Shown one piece after another: positions 7,516 through 15,712 of a stretch of 64,000 bases of DNA. The notes under the pieces are model-generated. The model ran no database searches and was not told where the DNA came from. It saw nothing but the letters and a program-made list of their open reading frames with translations. The stretch is from CAZUGA01 sp964619885 (GTDB taxonomy: Bacteria > Pseudomonadota > Gammaproteobacteria > Methylococcales > UBA1147): positions 1-64,000 of the forward strand of contig CAZUGA010000022.1 of assembly GCA_964619885.1 (NCBI GenBank), written 5' to 3'. Within the stretch, counting starts at the first letter, position 1. Every line of letters begins with the position of its first letter. The translations under genes and the position numbers were made by a program.

Positions 7516-10500
7516 ATGAAAACCAGATTACTTGTTCTAAATATCTTTGTCTGCTTAATCGCTCTGATCGTCTTAAGTTTAATCAACCGATCGCACGCTG
7601 CTGGATTTACACCGCGGTCTCCTAACGACTGGAACGGAACTGCAGTCCGCCGCATACTTCATACATCTGCATACGGAGGATTCGCCAGCGACAGCCAAAT
7701 ACTGATATGGGCTGGAATGCCGCCGAATACAGCTATTGCGGAAATGCTGACATTCGACTCAATCAATAACAAATTATCGCCCCCCCAAGACACAACTGTC
7801 CAGCAAGGCACCGATCTTGGGTCTCTGCAAGCATACTTGGTCGTCAAATCAGGCAACTAATCTAGTCTGTCCGGATAAACGCCAAAACTACCAACGCACA
7901 ATCGTGCGTAATGATGGGCAAACGGTTCTGTATAACGCGGGACTACAAAACACCTGGATTTCAGCGGTCAACACGCGCGGATTGAATCCATTTGCGAACA
8001 ATGTAGGATTTTGGCTGGCCAACTACCACATGGCCGTTAATCTTAATGATACCGAACCACCGTTAATCATCGATCTTTACACCCAGGCTCTAGATGATCT
8101 AGCGACGCATCAACCGTTTTATTATGTGCTTGCAAATGGTGCGAGCTCTGCCGCCGTCGCGCGAGAATATGGACACCGCCGGAATAAGTACCGCAACAAT
8201 ACCGGTGTATTTATTGGTAACGATGATTTCGCACGGGAATTTCATCAATTGTTCTTTCGTATCAATGGTGCCATTGAAGACCCGCTTTACCATAAAAATG
8301 CTACGATCGAGCATACCGCGTGGTTATTATCCGGGACCCAGATCGACAAGGTTTCCAACGCCTATGGAACTACCCTCGCCTCAGGTTGGTGGGTTGCACC
8401 TATCGATTTCTCCGACCACATCGATAATTCAGGGAGAAATATTAGAAATATAACGTGGCATCCAGCGTTTGATCTCGAAATCTATCATACGCTAATTTCA
8501 GGTGCGACAGCTCAAGCAAAATTACATGCGCTTTCGTCGATCGCAGGACAGCACCCGGAAAGCCGCGACAATCTGCCCGTAGCAATCATCAACTATTTCG
8601 CCGACGACAACCTGTCGCCGGGTAAAATAAACCAGATTCATACCGAATGGAATACCATCGAAGGTCAACCTGATGACTTCCTCCGCCTGTTGCAAGATTA
8701 TGCCATTTCAACTGCATTCCACAGCGCAGATACGTTTAAATACCGCACCGCCTTTCACACCGCAATATAACCATAGACAACCTGAATACCGTTGATAACG
8801 AGGAACACTACGGAAATACTAGCGGTCCCCGGTTTGTTATGGCGAACCCAAGTGCTGATGTATTCAAGCCCAAACATGATGTGTTTGGCGGACAAACGTC
8901 ACTTAACGCGGCTAATAATCCCGATTTGTTTAAGGAAGCGTACAACGCTGCTGTCAATTCCCCATTCTGGCTTATCAAAACTCGCGAAGTCTGCAACGAC
9001 AACAATGGAGCGCAGTTGTCAGTCTGGTTAAAAGATTGGACGCGCTTAATTCCACCAGACTCAAATGGAAATTACCAAGCTGGACAAGTCGGAGAATGGC
9101 TATGGAAACGCTTTATCGGGGACGGTTTAAGAAACTACGCTACGCTTGAACGAGCGCAGGTGACAGCATTACTGGCAACCGGCTTTGATCTGTCATACTT
9201 AGCTGACCCAAACAATCCAAATAGGATCTATTCTGCCAATGATATAAATTCAAGCCTGGCTCCGCTCGTTCTCCAGAATGAACAAACTCTAATTGACTTG
9301 AATAACCCAACCACTGCTGTTCGACGCGAGGCAAACCGCCGTATAGGCATGGCGGTTAGTTTTATTTCAATGACACCATTCAGCTTCGCAATGGAAGGCG
9401 ATCTTGCGCCGACTATTGATCCTGCCGCCCAAGAACTCGAACATAAAGGTACGATACAGCTTGTTACCGGTAAACGACTGACGATAGATGGATTCCAGGT
9501 GTGGATCAGTTCAGAAACTGTAGTCAATTTCGACAATAATACTTCTGGAGTATTTGAAGTAGGCCAGGACGTCGAGTTTAAAGCGCAACCGAATACCGAC
9601 GGCAGCCTGACCGCTGTCAAAATTTCTGTTGCAGCGGGCAATACAACAACTCCGCCGACCAACGCTGCGCCAACCGCCAGCGCGAACGGCCCCTACGCGG
9701 GTCAAGTGGGCACCGCAATCGCGTTTAGCAACGCCGGATCATTCGATCCCGACAACGACCCATTGACCTACAACTGGGATTTTGGTGATGGGACCGCCAG
9801 TACGCTGCCTAATCCAAGCCACAGTTATGCAACCGCAGGGCTATTCAGCGTCAGCCTCAGTGTCGATGATGGCAATGGCGGTACTGATATCGACATCACC
9901 AGCGCAGATATTAGCGCACCCCCACCGCCGCCGACTAATAGCAACCCGTCTGCAATTGCAAACGGCCCCTACGCGGGTCAAGTGGGCGCCGCAATCGCGA
10001 TTAGCAGCGCCGGATCATTCGATCCCGACAACGACCCGTTGACCTACAACTGGGATTTTGGTGATGGGACCGCCAGTACGCTGCCTAATCCAAGCCACAG
10101 TTATGCAACCGCAGGGCTATTCAGCGTCAGCCTCAGTGTCGATGATGGCAATGGCGGTACTGATATCGACATCACCAGCGCAGATATTAGCGCACCCCCA
10201 CCGCCGCCGACTAATAGCAACCCGTCTGCAATTGCAAACGGCCCCTACGCGGGTCAAGTGGGCGCCGCAATCGCGATTAGCAGCGCCGGATCATTCGATC
10301 CCGACAACGACCCGTTGACCTACAACTGGGATTTTGGTGATGGGACCGCCAGTACGCTGCCTAATCCAAGCCACAGTTATGCAACCGCAGGGCTATTCAG
10401 CGTCAGCCTCAGTGTCGATGATGGCAATGGCGGTACTGATATCGACATCACCAGCGCAGATATTAGCGCACCCCCACCGCCGCCGACTAATAGCAACCCG

Positions 10501-10977
10501 TCTGCAATTGCAAACGGCCCCTACGCGGGTCAAGTGGGCGCCGCAATCGCGATTAGCAGCGCCGGATCATTCGATCCCGACAACGACCCGTTGACCTACA
10601 ACTGGGATTTTGGTGATGGGACCGCCAGTACGCTGCCTAATCCAAGCCACAGTTATGCAACCGCAGGGCTATTCAGCGTCAGCCTCAGTGTCGATGATGG
10701 CAATGGCGGTACTGATATCGACATCACCAGCGCAGATATTAGCGCACCGTCACCGCCCGCGCCTACCGGGCAGCGGATAGAGCTAAAGGGTGTGATCTCG
10801 AACGTATCGGGAAATCAGTTCACTGTTTCCGGAATCACAGTACATGTTATCGCGTCAACAACAATCAAATTTGAAGACACCGCAGGGCCAAAAATTGCTA
10901 ACGGTCAAACCGTTGAGCTAAACGGGACCCAGAACAGCGACGGCAGCGCGACTGCTGAAAAAATGTCCATCAAATAA
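7516..10977 (+). pseudogene. DUF1800-family secreted protein with PKD repeats, split by two frameshifts
   Basis: The start is the ATG at 7516 behind GGGGGA. A signal peptide (MKTRLLVLNIFVCLIALIVL to about residue 29) leads into a DUF1800 region (for example AVRRILHTSAYGGFASDSQI). Reading frame 1 stops near 7858. Homology continues in frame 2 from NLVCPDKRQNYQ to a stop at 8768. It then returns to frame 1 (TIDNLNTVDNEEHYG) and runs to 10977. One extra base near 7858 and two extra bases near 8768 would explain both breaks and together restore the frame. After DUF1800 come a DUF5666-like segment (around 9440-9640), four PKD domains (9661 to about 10752) and a second DUF5666-like segment at the C-terminus. 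DUF1800 is usually encoded just before DUF1501, as here. The function of the pair is not established. Either this gene is recently inactivated or the two indels are sequence errors. Confidence 0.8.
9661..10752 (+). repeat. four tandem PKD-domain repeats of 276 bp
   Basis: Copies begin at 9661, 9937, 10213 and 10489; each encodes 92 residues with the PKD core TYNWDFGDGTAS and a PPPPPTNSNPS linker. Copies 2 to 4 look identical base for base over most of their length. Copy 1 differs at several positions near its start (NAAPTASAN against NSNPSAIAN) and the last copy diverges only at its end (APSPPAP). PKD domains are extracellular beta-sandwiches. The identity shows recent expansion or gene conversion, so copy number may vary between strains or be misassembled. 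Confidence 0.9.
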
Positions 10978-10990
10978 CTAGGAGGCACCG

Positions 10991-12430
10991 ATGAAAAGAA
11001 GACAATTCCTAAAAAACTCGGTCTACGCTTCAACCGCTCTGGGTCTTTCTAGCGGATTAACGCCCGGACTATCCAACGCGGCTATCGGCGGCGGTTTACC
11101 CTTTAACCGAACATTGATTAATCTGATGTTATTGGGCGGTGCCGATTTGCGCTTTTTGTTCGCGCCGGATCCCAGTACGGTCTACGCAACTAAATATTGG
11201 GAGGCCCGTAAAGGTATTTACCAGAACAATACCGCAAACACCACATTATTTCCGACCTACAACGCTGTTTGGACAAACCTCTATCTGCCGGTCAACATCA
11301 ACGGTGTTTCATTTGGAATCCATAAAAATGCGGGCTGGCTTAAAGACCAATTGATCGCAGGAAATGCATCCATTGTGGCTAACGTAGTGGGTTCGAACAA
11401 CCGGCGCCACGATCATTCTCAACTGATCGTCAATACCGGAGACCCGGCCACAAGCCAGTTCGTCTTTGACCGGGATGGTTGGGGTGGCCGACTTGCTCAA
11501 GCAATTGGCGGAGCGAACGTTGTAGCGGTTACCGATGATATTTCAGTTTTTTGTAACGGAATAGATACTGTAAATCGCAACGCAAAAGTCATACATGCCA
11601 AGGATACGCGGAAATTTGGACTGTCCAATGGAAACAGTATTGCTTCTTCTGAAAAAACCGTATTGGCACGGGCATTGGAAGGATACTATGCGGAACGACG
11701 TCTAGATGTAGCTAAGCAACCCACTAACTGGCCGTTTCGGAAATTTTTCCAGCACGAAGCCTCTTTGCGTCAATTTGGTTCGTCGTTCAACCTACGTTTG
11801 GCAACCGATATGCCCACACAATTGCCTGCATTAGCAGCATTGTATACGGCGCAATCGACCAATCCGTTATTCAGCAGTAAATTTGGCCGACAGATGGGTA
11901 ATATCTACGACTGTTTTGTCGGAGCAGACCTGTTTAACATGCGGGTGTTATCGGCTGAATATACGGGCTGGGACACGCATAATGATGAGAAAACCAGGTT
12001 CGAATCAAGAATTGAAGACATTTTTGGAACCGGCAAGGGGTTAGACACGTTGACCCAGGCGTTGAAATCCATCAACGCCAACGATTCTGTCGTTTATTCG
12101 ATCAATACAGATTTTGGACGCCAACTGCGGGAAAACGGTACCAACGGGACCGATCATGGTGTCGGTAATTATTCTATATTGATCGGCCGTGGTCTAAGCG
12201 GCGGAGTATACGGTGAAATGTTTCCGACCAGTGAAATTACCGGTGCTGCGGGCAGCACACGTTATGATCAACAAGGTACCGATATCGAAGGCCGCACTTC
12301 GTTGGAACGGGTTCTAGCCGAAGTATGTGATTGGGTCGAACCCGGCACGTCTGGTATTGTATTTCCAAACACATTGTCCAACACATTGCCAATTGAAGCA
12401 GGGGTAAATTTAAGCTCTTTGTTTGTATAA
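10991..12430 (+). CDS. DUF1501 family protein with Tat signal
   Basis: This 479-residue protein begins MKRRQFLKNSVYAST, a twin-arginine signal, and starts behind a GGAGG site 13 bp after the DUF1800 stop, so the two are one operon. DUF1501 members belong to the alkaline-phosphatase-like fold. Typical family segments are visible: NLMLLGGADLRF near the N-terminus, RHDHSQ in the middle, GWDTHND, and INTDFGRQLRENGTNGTDHG near the C-terminus. The reading frame is intact. The substrate is not known for the family. Export as a folded protein by Tat implies a metal or cofactor, but that is inference. A decayed copy of its 3' end survives near 13640-13730. Confidence 0.85.
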   Translation: MKRRQFLKNSVYASTALGLSSGLTPGLSNAAIGGGLPFNRTLINLMLLGGADLRFLFAPDPSTVYATKYWEARKGIYQNNTANTTLFPTYNAVWTNLYLPVNINGVSFGIHKNAGWLKDQLIAGNASIVANVVGSNNRRHDHSQLIVNTGDPATSQFVFDRDGWGGRLAQAIGGANVVAVTDDISVFCNGIDTVNRNAKVIHAKDTRKFGLSNGNSIASSEKTVLARALEGYYAERRLDVAKQPTNWPFRKFFQHEASLRQFGSSFNLRLATDMPTQLPALAALYTAQSTNPLFSSKFGRQMGNIYDCFVGADLFNMRVLSAEYTGWDTHNDEKTRFESRIEDIFGTGKGLDTLTQALKSINANDSVVYSINTDFGRQLRENGTNGTDHGVGNYSILIGRGLSGGVYGEMFPTSEITGAAGSTRYDQQGTDIEGRTSLERVLAEVCDWVEPGTSGIVFPNTLSNTLPIEAGVNLSSLFV

Positions 12431-12446
12431 CCGCAATTAGAGGAAC

Positions 12447-12461
12447 CGCGCTAGCAGCGCG
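12447..12461. other. short GC-rich hairpin after DUF1501
   Basis: A perfect inverted repeat CGCGCT/AGCGCG with a three-base loop lies 17 bp after the DUF1501 stop. It could help end or stabilise the operon transcript. No run of T follows, so it is not a standard intrinsic terminator. Confidence 0.35.
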
Positions 12462-12524
12462 CTCGCTCCACGTGCCCTATGGCGTTCGGCATCAGTAGAA
12501 AAATATTTTCTGTACCCAGCTATT

Positions 12525-12812
12525 TTGCGTGAAACACCCAAAATTGGGTTCAACCTATCGGCCTCCACATATATTTTGGGTGCGATCGGTTGCGAAATGA
12601 TTGGAGGCGAATACTTGGAAACGCTTATATTGTCAAATCGAAAGATAGATCTAACCTATCACCTGATCACTACAATGGAAGAATCACTCGAAATTGTCGG
12701 CTTGATCATACTAACCTATACATTAATCTCCATGATTGAAAACATATGCGGGGAATTTTATATTAGAATAGGTTGCTGCCATAAAGTGAAATCGTTAAAT
12801 CTTCACCATTAG
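12525..12812 (+). pseudogene. C-terminal fragment of the multipass membrane protein
   Basis: The frame encodes about 90 residues matching the last third of the protein at 13878-14609: GAIGCEMIGGEYLET against GAIGFEMIGGKYLET, then TTMEESLEIVG identical in both. The first roughly 155 residues are missing. Similarity starts abruptly near 12535, soon after the hairpin behind DUF1501, so an internal deletion probably removed the 5' part. It belongs to the left copy of the duplicated locus and is unlikely to be functional. Confidence 0.8.
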
Positions 12813-12846
12813 ATAGTCAATATTACAAATATTCCGCCCGTAACGG

Positions 12847-13107
12847 TTATTTCTCGCTGTTGCACGGAATTACAGCCTCGCCCTGAGGTTCCACTTTGGC
12901 CTCAACCATGTTAGCACGATCAAATCCGTTTAATCCTTCAATCACATGCTTTGCTATCTTAAAATAGTGTTCCGAATTCGATGACTTTAACACGTAATCT
13001 TCCTGATCGGCGATTTTAGAAATGTTAACATTGACTCTCTCCACCCTTCATCACTAAACTGTAGGCCAATTCAGGTTCAGCTTGCTTGTACTCTGCTTTC
13101 TCGACAT
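12847..13107 (-). pseudogene. C-terminal fragment of DUF4340 protein
   Basis: The open part (13044-12847) encodes YVLKSSNSEHYFKIAKHV, closely matching YVLKPSNSEYYFKVAKHV in the intact DUF4340 protein at 14746-15711. DNA similarity continues with a broken frame to about 13107 (the counterpart of the QNEPELQYSVLLKGG region) and stops there, next to the palindrome that opens the second copy. That point is the likely junction of the tandem duplication. Confidence 0.8.
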
Positions 13108-13111
13108 GTGT

Positions 13112-13128
13112 AACCCATAAGTAGGGTT
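13112..13128. promoter_or_regulatory. second exact copy of palindrome AACCCATAAGTAGGGTT
   Basis: This is identical to 7116-7132, and the match continues into a flank reading GCACCCATATT. It sits about 308 bp before the start of the DUF1800 remnant, in the same relative place as in the intact copy. The surrounding leader has diverged much more than this 17-mer, which suggests constraint or a recent duplication centred on it. Confidence 0.45.
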
Positions 13129-13435
13129 AGCACCCATATTCTTTATATGTCAAATATAGTAGTCTGAAACTATGTAGATTAAGACTTTAACCATCAATGC
13201 GATGTTGATTTCTGAGCACCATCAAAGTGAACACATGATTCGCTGCTAAGCCGTTTATAAGCCACTGATTTAAAGTTATCAATCAGCCAAATCCAAATTA
13301 GCCAATCGGAGTAATAGTATTTCGTGCAGACTGTATAAAAACGGAAAACAGCTTAGCACCATTACACAAATTACTAATTAAACGTCCAACACTGTATCGT
13401 CCGGATTCCCAAAAGTTATCGTTTGGGGGATAAAA

Positions 13436-13730
13436 ATGAAAACCAAATTACTTATTCTAAACCTCATCGTCTGCTTAGTGGCCCTTATTGTCTTAAGTTT
13501 TATCAATCGATCGCACGTCACCGAGATTACGCCCATTGAGTACAAAAAAAGAAACGAAACACCGACACATTCTCTATATAAGCCGTATCGCTCCATAAAC
13601 CCCAACAATGGCAATAACGTCACCATCAATCAAGAAGTAATCGAGGAAATTCTAGTGGAGGTATGCGATTGATTAGAGATGGGGCTCTCAAGTGTGATAT
13701 TTAAAAATATAGCATCCAAAATACACTACT
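13436..13730 (+). pseudogene. remnant joining the start of DUF1800 to the end of DUF1501
   Basis: The frame starts MKTKLLILNLIVCLVALIVL, nearly the signal peptide of the gene at 7516, behind the same GGGGGATAAAA leader. After about 55 codons of decayed DUF1800 similarity it reads EEILVEVCD and stops, against ERVLAEVCDW in DUF1501 at about 12306-12335: TGG has become TGA. DNA similarity to the DUF1501 3' end continues to roughly 13730. An internal deletion of several kilobases explains the fusion. It might still yield a 78-residue exported peptide, but I consider it non-functional. Confidence 0.75.
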
Positions 13731-13877
13731 AATTAAAATTGGGAAAATCGAGTTACTAATATAGAAATGCATTCGCGAATCGCGGCTCATCCGCTAAGGA
13801 CGTTTATTCGCTATTCACCGAAAAGTAATTGCTTTACGTAGTAGCTTTGAGAGGATCACAAAGAAGGATTTTTAGGC

Positions 13878-14609
13878 ATGAAAAATGTATCAAGCATTAC
13901 ATTATCTAGCGAAACTACTATTAGATATTTGGTCGTAATAGCAATTTTGCTGCTCGCAGCCAATATCCTGGCTATATTCATGAGGCATTTCACGAATCAC
14001 GATCATGTGTTCGGACTGGTCGCTTATTTTAATTTTGATAGTGAAATGAACCCCTCAACGCTCTTCTCTACCTGCCTGTTCCTGATAAACTCGGCGCTCT
14101 TCCAGGTAGTTTATGCGGTACAATGCAAAGATTCTAATCCTCAACGTATTTGGATATTCCTATCATGCTTATTTTGCTTTCTCGCATTAGATGAATTCTC
14201 TAGTTTGCATGAGCGGCTTATATTCCCCGTGCAAAATGCATTAAACACGAGCGGATACTTGTATTTTGCATGGGTTATCCCGTATGGCATCGCGACCTTT
14301 GCATTGGCAATATTCTTTGTCCCTGTATTTAATCAATTAAATAGACGCAACAAAATAGGGTTTAGCCTATCGGCTATTACTTATATTTCAGGTGCGATTG
14401 GATTCGAAATGATTGGAGGTAAATATTTGGAAACAATTTCTCAAACAACTAAAAAGATAGATCTAACCTATGACCTCATCACTACAATGGAAGAATCACT
14501 CGAAATAGTTGGCTTGATACTATTGGTCTATACATTAATCTCCATGGTTGAAATCAGCTGCGGAGGATTTAATATTAGAATTGGCCGCCCCCGTAAAGTG
14601 AAAGGATAA
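13878..14609 (+). CDS. multipass membrane protein of unrecognised family
   Basis: This 243-residue protein has about six hydrophobic segments (around 17-37, 60-82, 90-106, 128-150, 158-176 and 200-222). Charged residues sit in or near membrane segments: CFLALDEFSSLHERL, AIGFEMIGGKY and TTMEESLEIVG. The DE-x5-HE pattern and the two later glutamates could form a metal or active site, but I do not recognise the family and assign no function. The C-terminal third exists again as a fragment at 12525-12812, where the EMIGG and TMEESLEIVG motifs are preserved. It follows the DUF1800/DUF1501 remnant and converges on the DUF4340 gene, the order inferred for the ancestral unit. Confidence 0.7.
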   Translation: MKNVSSITLSSETTIRYLVVIAILLLAANILAIFMRHFTNHDHVFGLVAYFNFDSEMNPSTLFSTCLFLINSALFQVVYAVQCKDSNPQRIWIFLSCLFCFLALDEFSSLHERLIFPVQNALNTSGYLYFAWVIPYGIATFALAIFFVPVFNQLNRRNKIGFSLSAITYISGAIGFEMIGGKYLETISQTTKKIDLTYDLITTMEESLEIVGLILLVYTLISMVEISCGGFNIRIGRPRKVKG

Positions 14610-14745
14610 ACCTTCACTAACGACCGCCAATTTTGCAAAAATTTAGCCACTATCCAAACTTTCAGAATTGAGCGCGGGCGGTAACCCACAAACCAACACA
14701 GTACATAAAAATACGATACGCCCCAAAAAAATGGCCAATCATTAT

Positions 14746-15711
14746 TTATGGCTGTTCTTTGTCATTTGGCGCTGGAACCTTATCCTGCGTTTCCGCTTTA
14801 GCCTCAACCAAACTGGCACGATCGAATCCGTCCAATCCTTCAACTACATGCTTGGCCACCTTGAAATAATATTCCGAATTCGATGGCTTTAACACATAGT
14901 CATCCTGATCGTTAAATTTGGATATCGTAACGCCGATCTTATCGCCACCTTTTAACAAAACGCTATACTGCAATTCCGGTTCGTTCTGTTTGTACACGGG
15001 TTTGTCGGATTTCCCCAAAACCTCAAGAAAAGACAGATTTGCTAATTTTGAGTGCAAACTTGAAGTTTTGGACGCGTTGGTCTGCTCATTATCTTTCAGG
15101 CTCTTAACCTGAAAGATTTCTCCATCCCGTGTTAGCGCCACGTCGCCCATTTCGATTTCGGTAATTTCTTCGCCTTCGATTTTTAGATACGCCTGATCGG
15201 CCCAGTCATTGGGTTTGGTCGCAAGTTCGTAGGCACCAAAATTGATACCGTAAATATTGTCGTCCCCATCCAACTTCGCATGGATCTTCTTAAACCCCGG
15301 AGACGTTCCTAAATATAGCGTCTTCGTGGTTCCGTTTGAGTCTGAAATAACCACCTTTTTCTCAAAATCGTCAGGGGCTACCTTAAACCTTTTTGCGGCA
15401 GATTGAGTGGTCGCCACCGGCCATCCGACAGTTGCATCTAACAGTTTGTCCATAATATTGTCTATCTTGTCACTTGAAACAGGAAAATCAAAATATTCTG
15501 GAAGCGACCAAACGCCATCGCCTTTACTCATTAACAACGGAGGATTGCCTTTTTCTTCTATGGTGATTTTTTCAAGCTCATCTAGCTTAACCCCCAATAA
15601 TTGCTGTTCGGATACGAAAGCGCCGCTATCGGTGCCAGTGACCATCAAGCCAACGGCGAGACAAACCTGAAGTACCAGCACTCCAATCAAAATATTTGTT
15701 TGCTTAACCAT
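14746..15711 (-). CDS. DUF4340 domain protein of ABC-2/GldG-type system
   Basis: This protein of about 321 residues starts at the ATG giving MVKQTNILIGVLVLQ, with GAGGT five bases upstream, one base after the stop of the permease gene. An N-terminal membrane anchor (about 4-24) precedes a periplasmic DUF4340 region made of repeats of the kind LYLGTSPGFKKIHAKL and VFALTKPNDWADQAYLKI-like segments. DUF4340 proteins are regularly encoded with GldA/GldF/GldG-type ABC transporters, as here, where they are taken to be periplasmic partners. The C-terminal tail is rich in K, E, Q and P. A second, truncated copy of its 3' end lies at 12847-13107. Confidence 0.8.
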   Translation of the reverse strand: MVKQTNILIGVLVLQVCLAVGLMVTGTDSGAFVSEQQLLGVKLDELEKITIEEKGNPPLLMSKGDGVWSLPEYFDFPVSSDKIDNIMDKLLDATVGWPVATTQSAAKRFKVAPDDFEKKVVISDSNGTTKTLYLGTSPGFKKIHAKLDGDDNIYGINFGAYELATKPNDWADQAYLKIEGEEITEIEMGDVALTRDGEIFQVKSLKDNEQTNASKTSSLHSKLANLSFLEVLGKSDKPVYKQNEPELQYSVLLKGGDKIGVTISKFNDQDDYVLKPSNSEYYFKVAKHVVEGLDGFDRASLVEAKAETQDKVPAPNDKEQP

Positions 15712-15712
15712 T

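Noticed and set aside
9782..10594. Three identical 86-residue frames spaced 276 bp in another frame of the PKD repeats
   Set aside because: They are out-of-frame shadows of the PKD coding repeats; their identity only reflects the DNA repeat.
9661..10752. Possible CRISPR-like or satellite array
   Set aside because: The 276-bp unit is fully coding for PKD domains, with no spacers.
11990..12010. GGTTCGAATC resembling a tRNA T-loop
   Set aside because: It lies inside the intact DUF1501 reading frame, with no acceptor or anticodon stems around it.
12447..12461. Intrinsic terminator after DUF1501
   Set aside because: A good stem but no following T-run; kept only as a hairpin.
7112..13130. Insertion sequence or transposon as the cause of the duplication
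   Set aside because: No transposase, no terminal inverted repeats and no target duplication; the shared palindrome is too short and sits in a leader.
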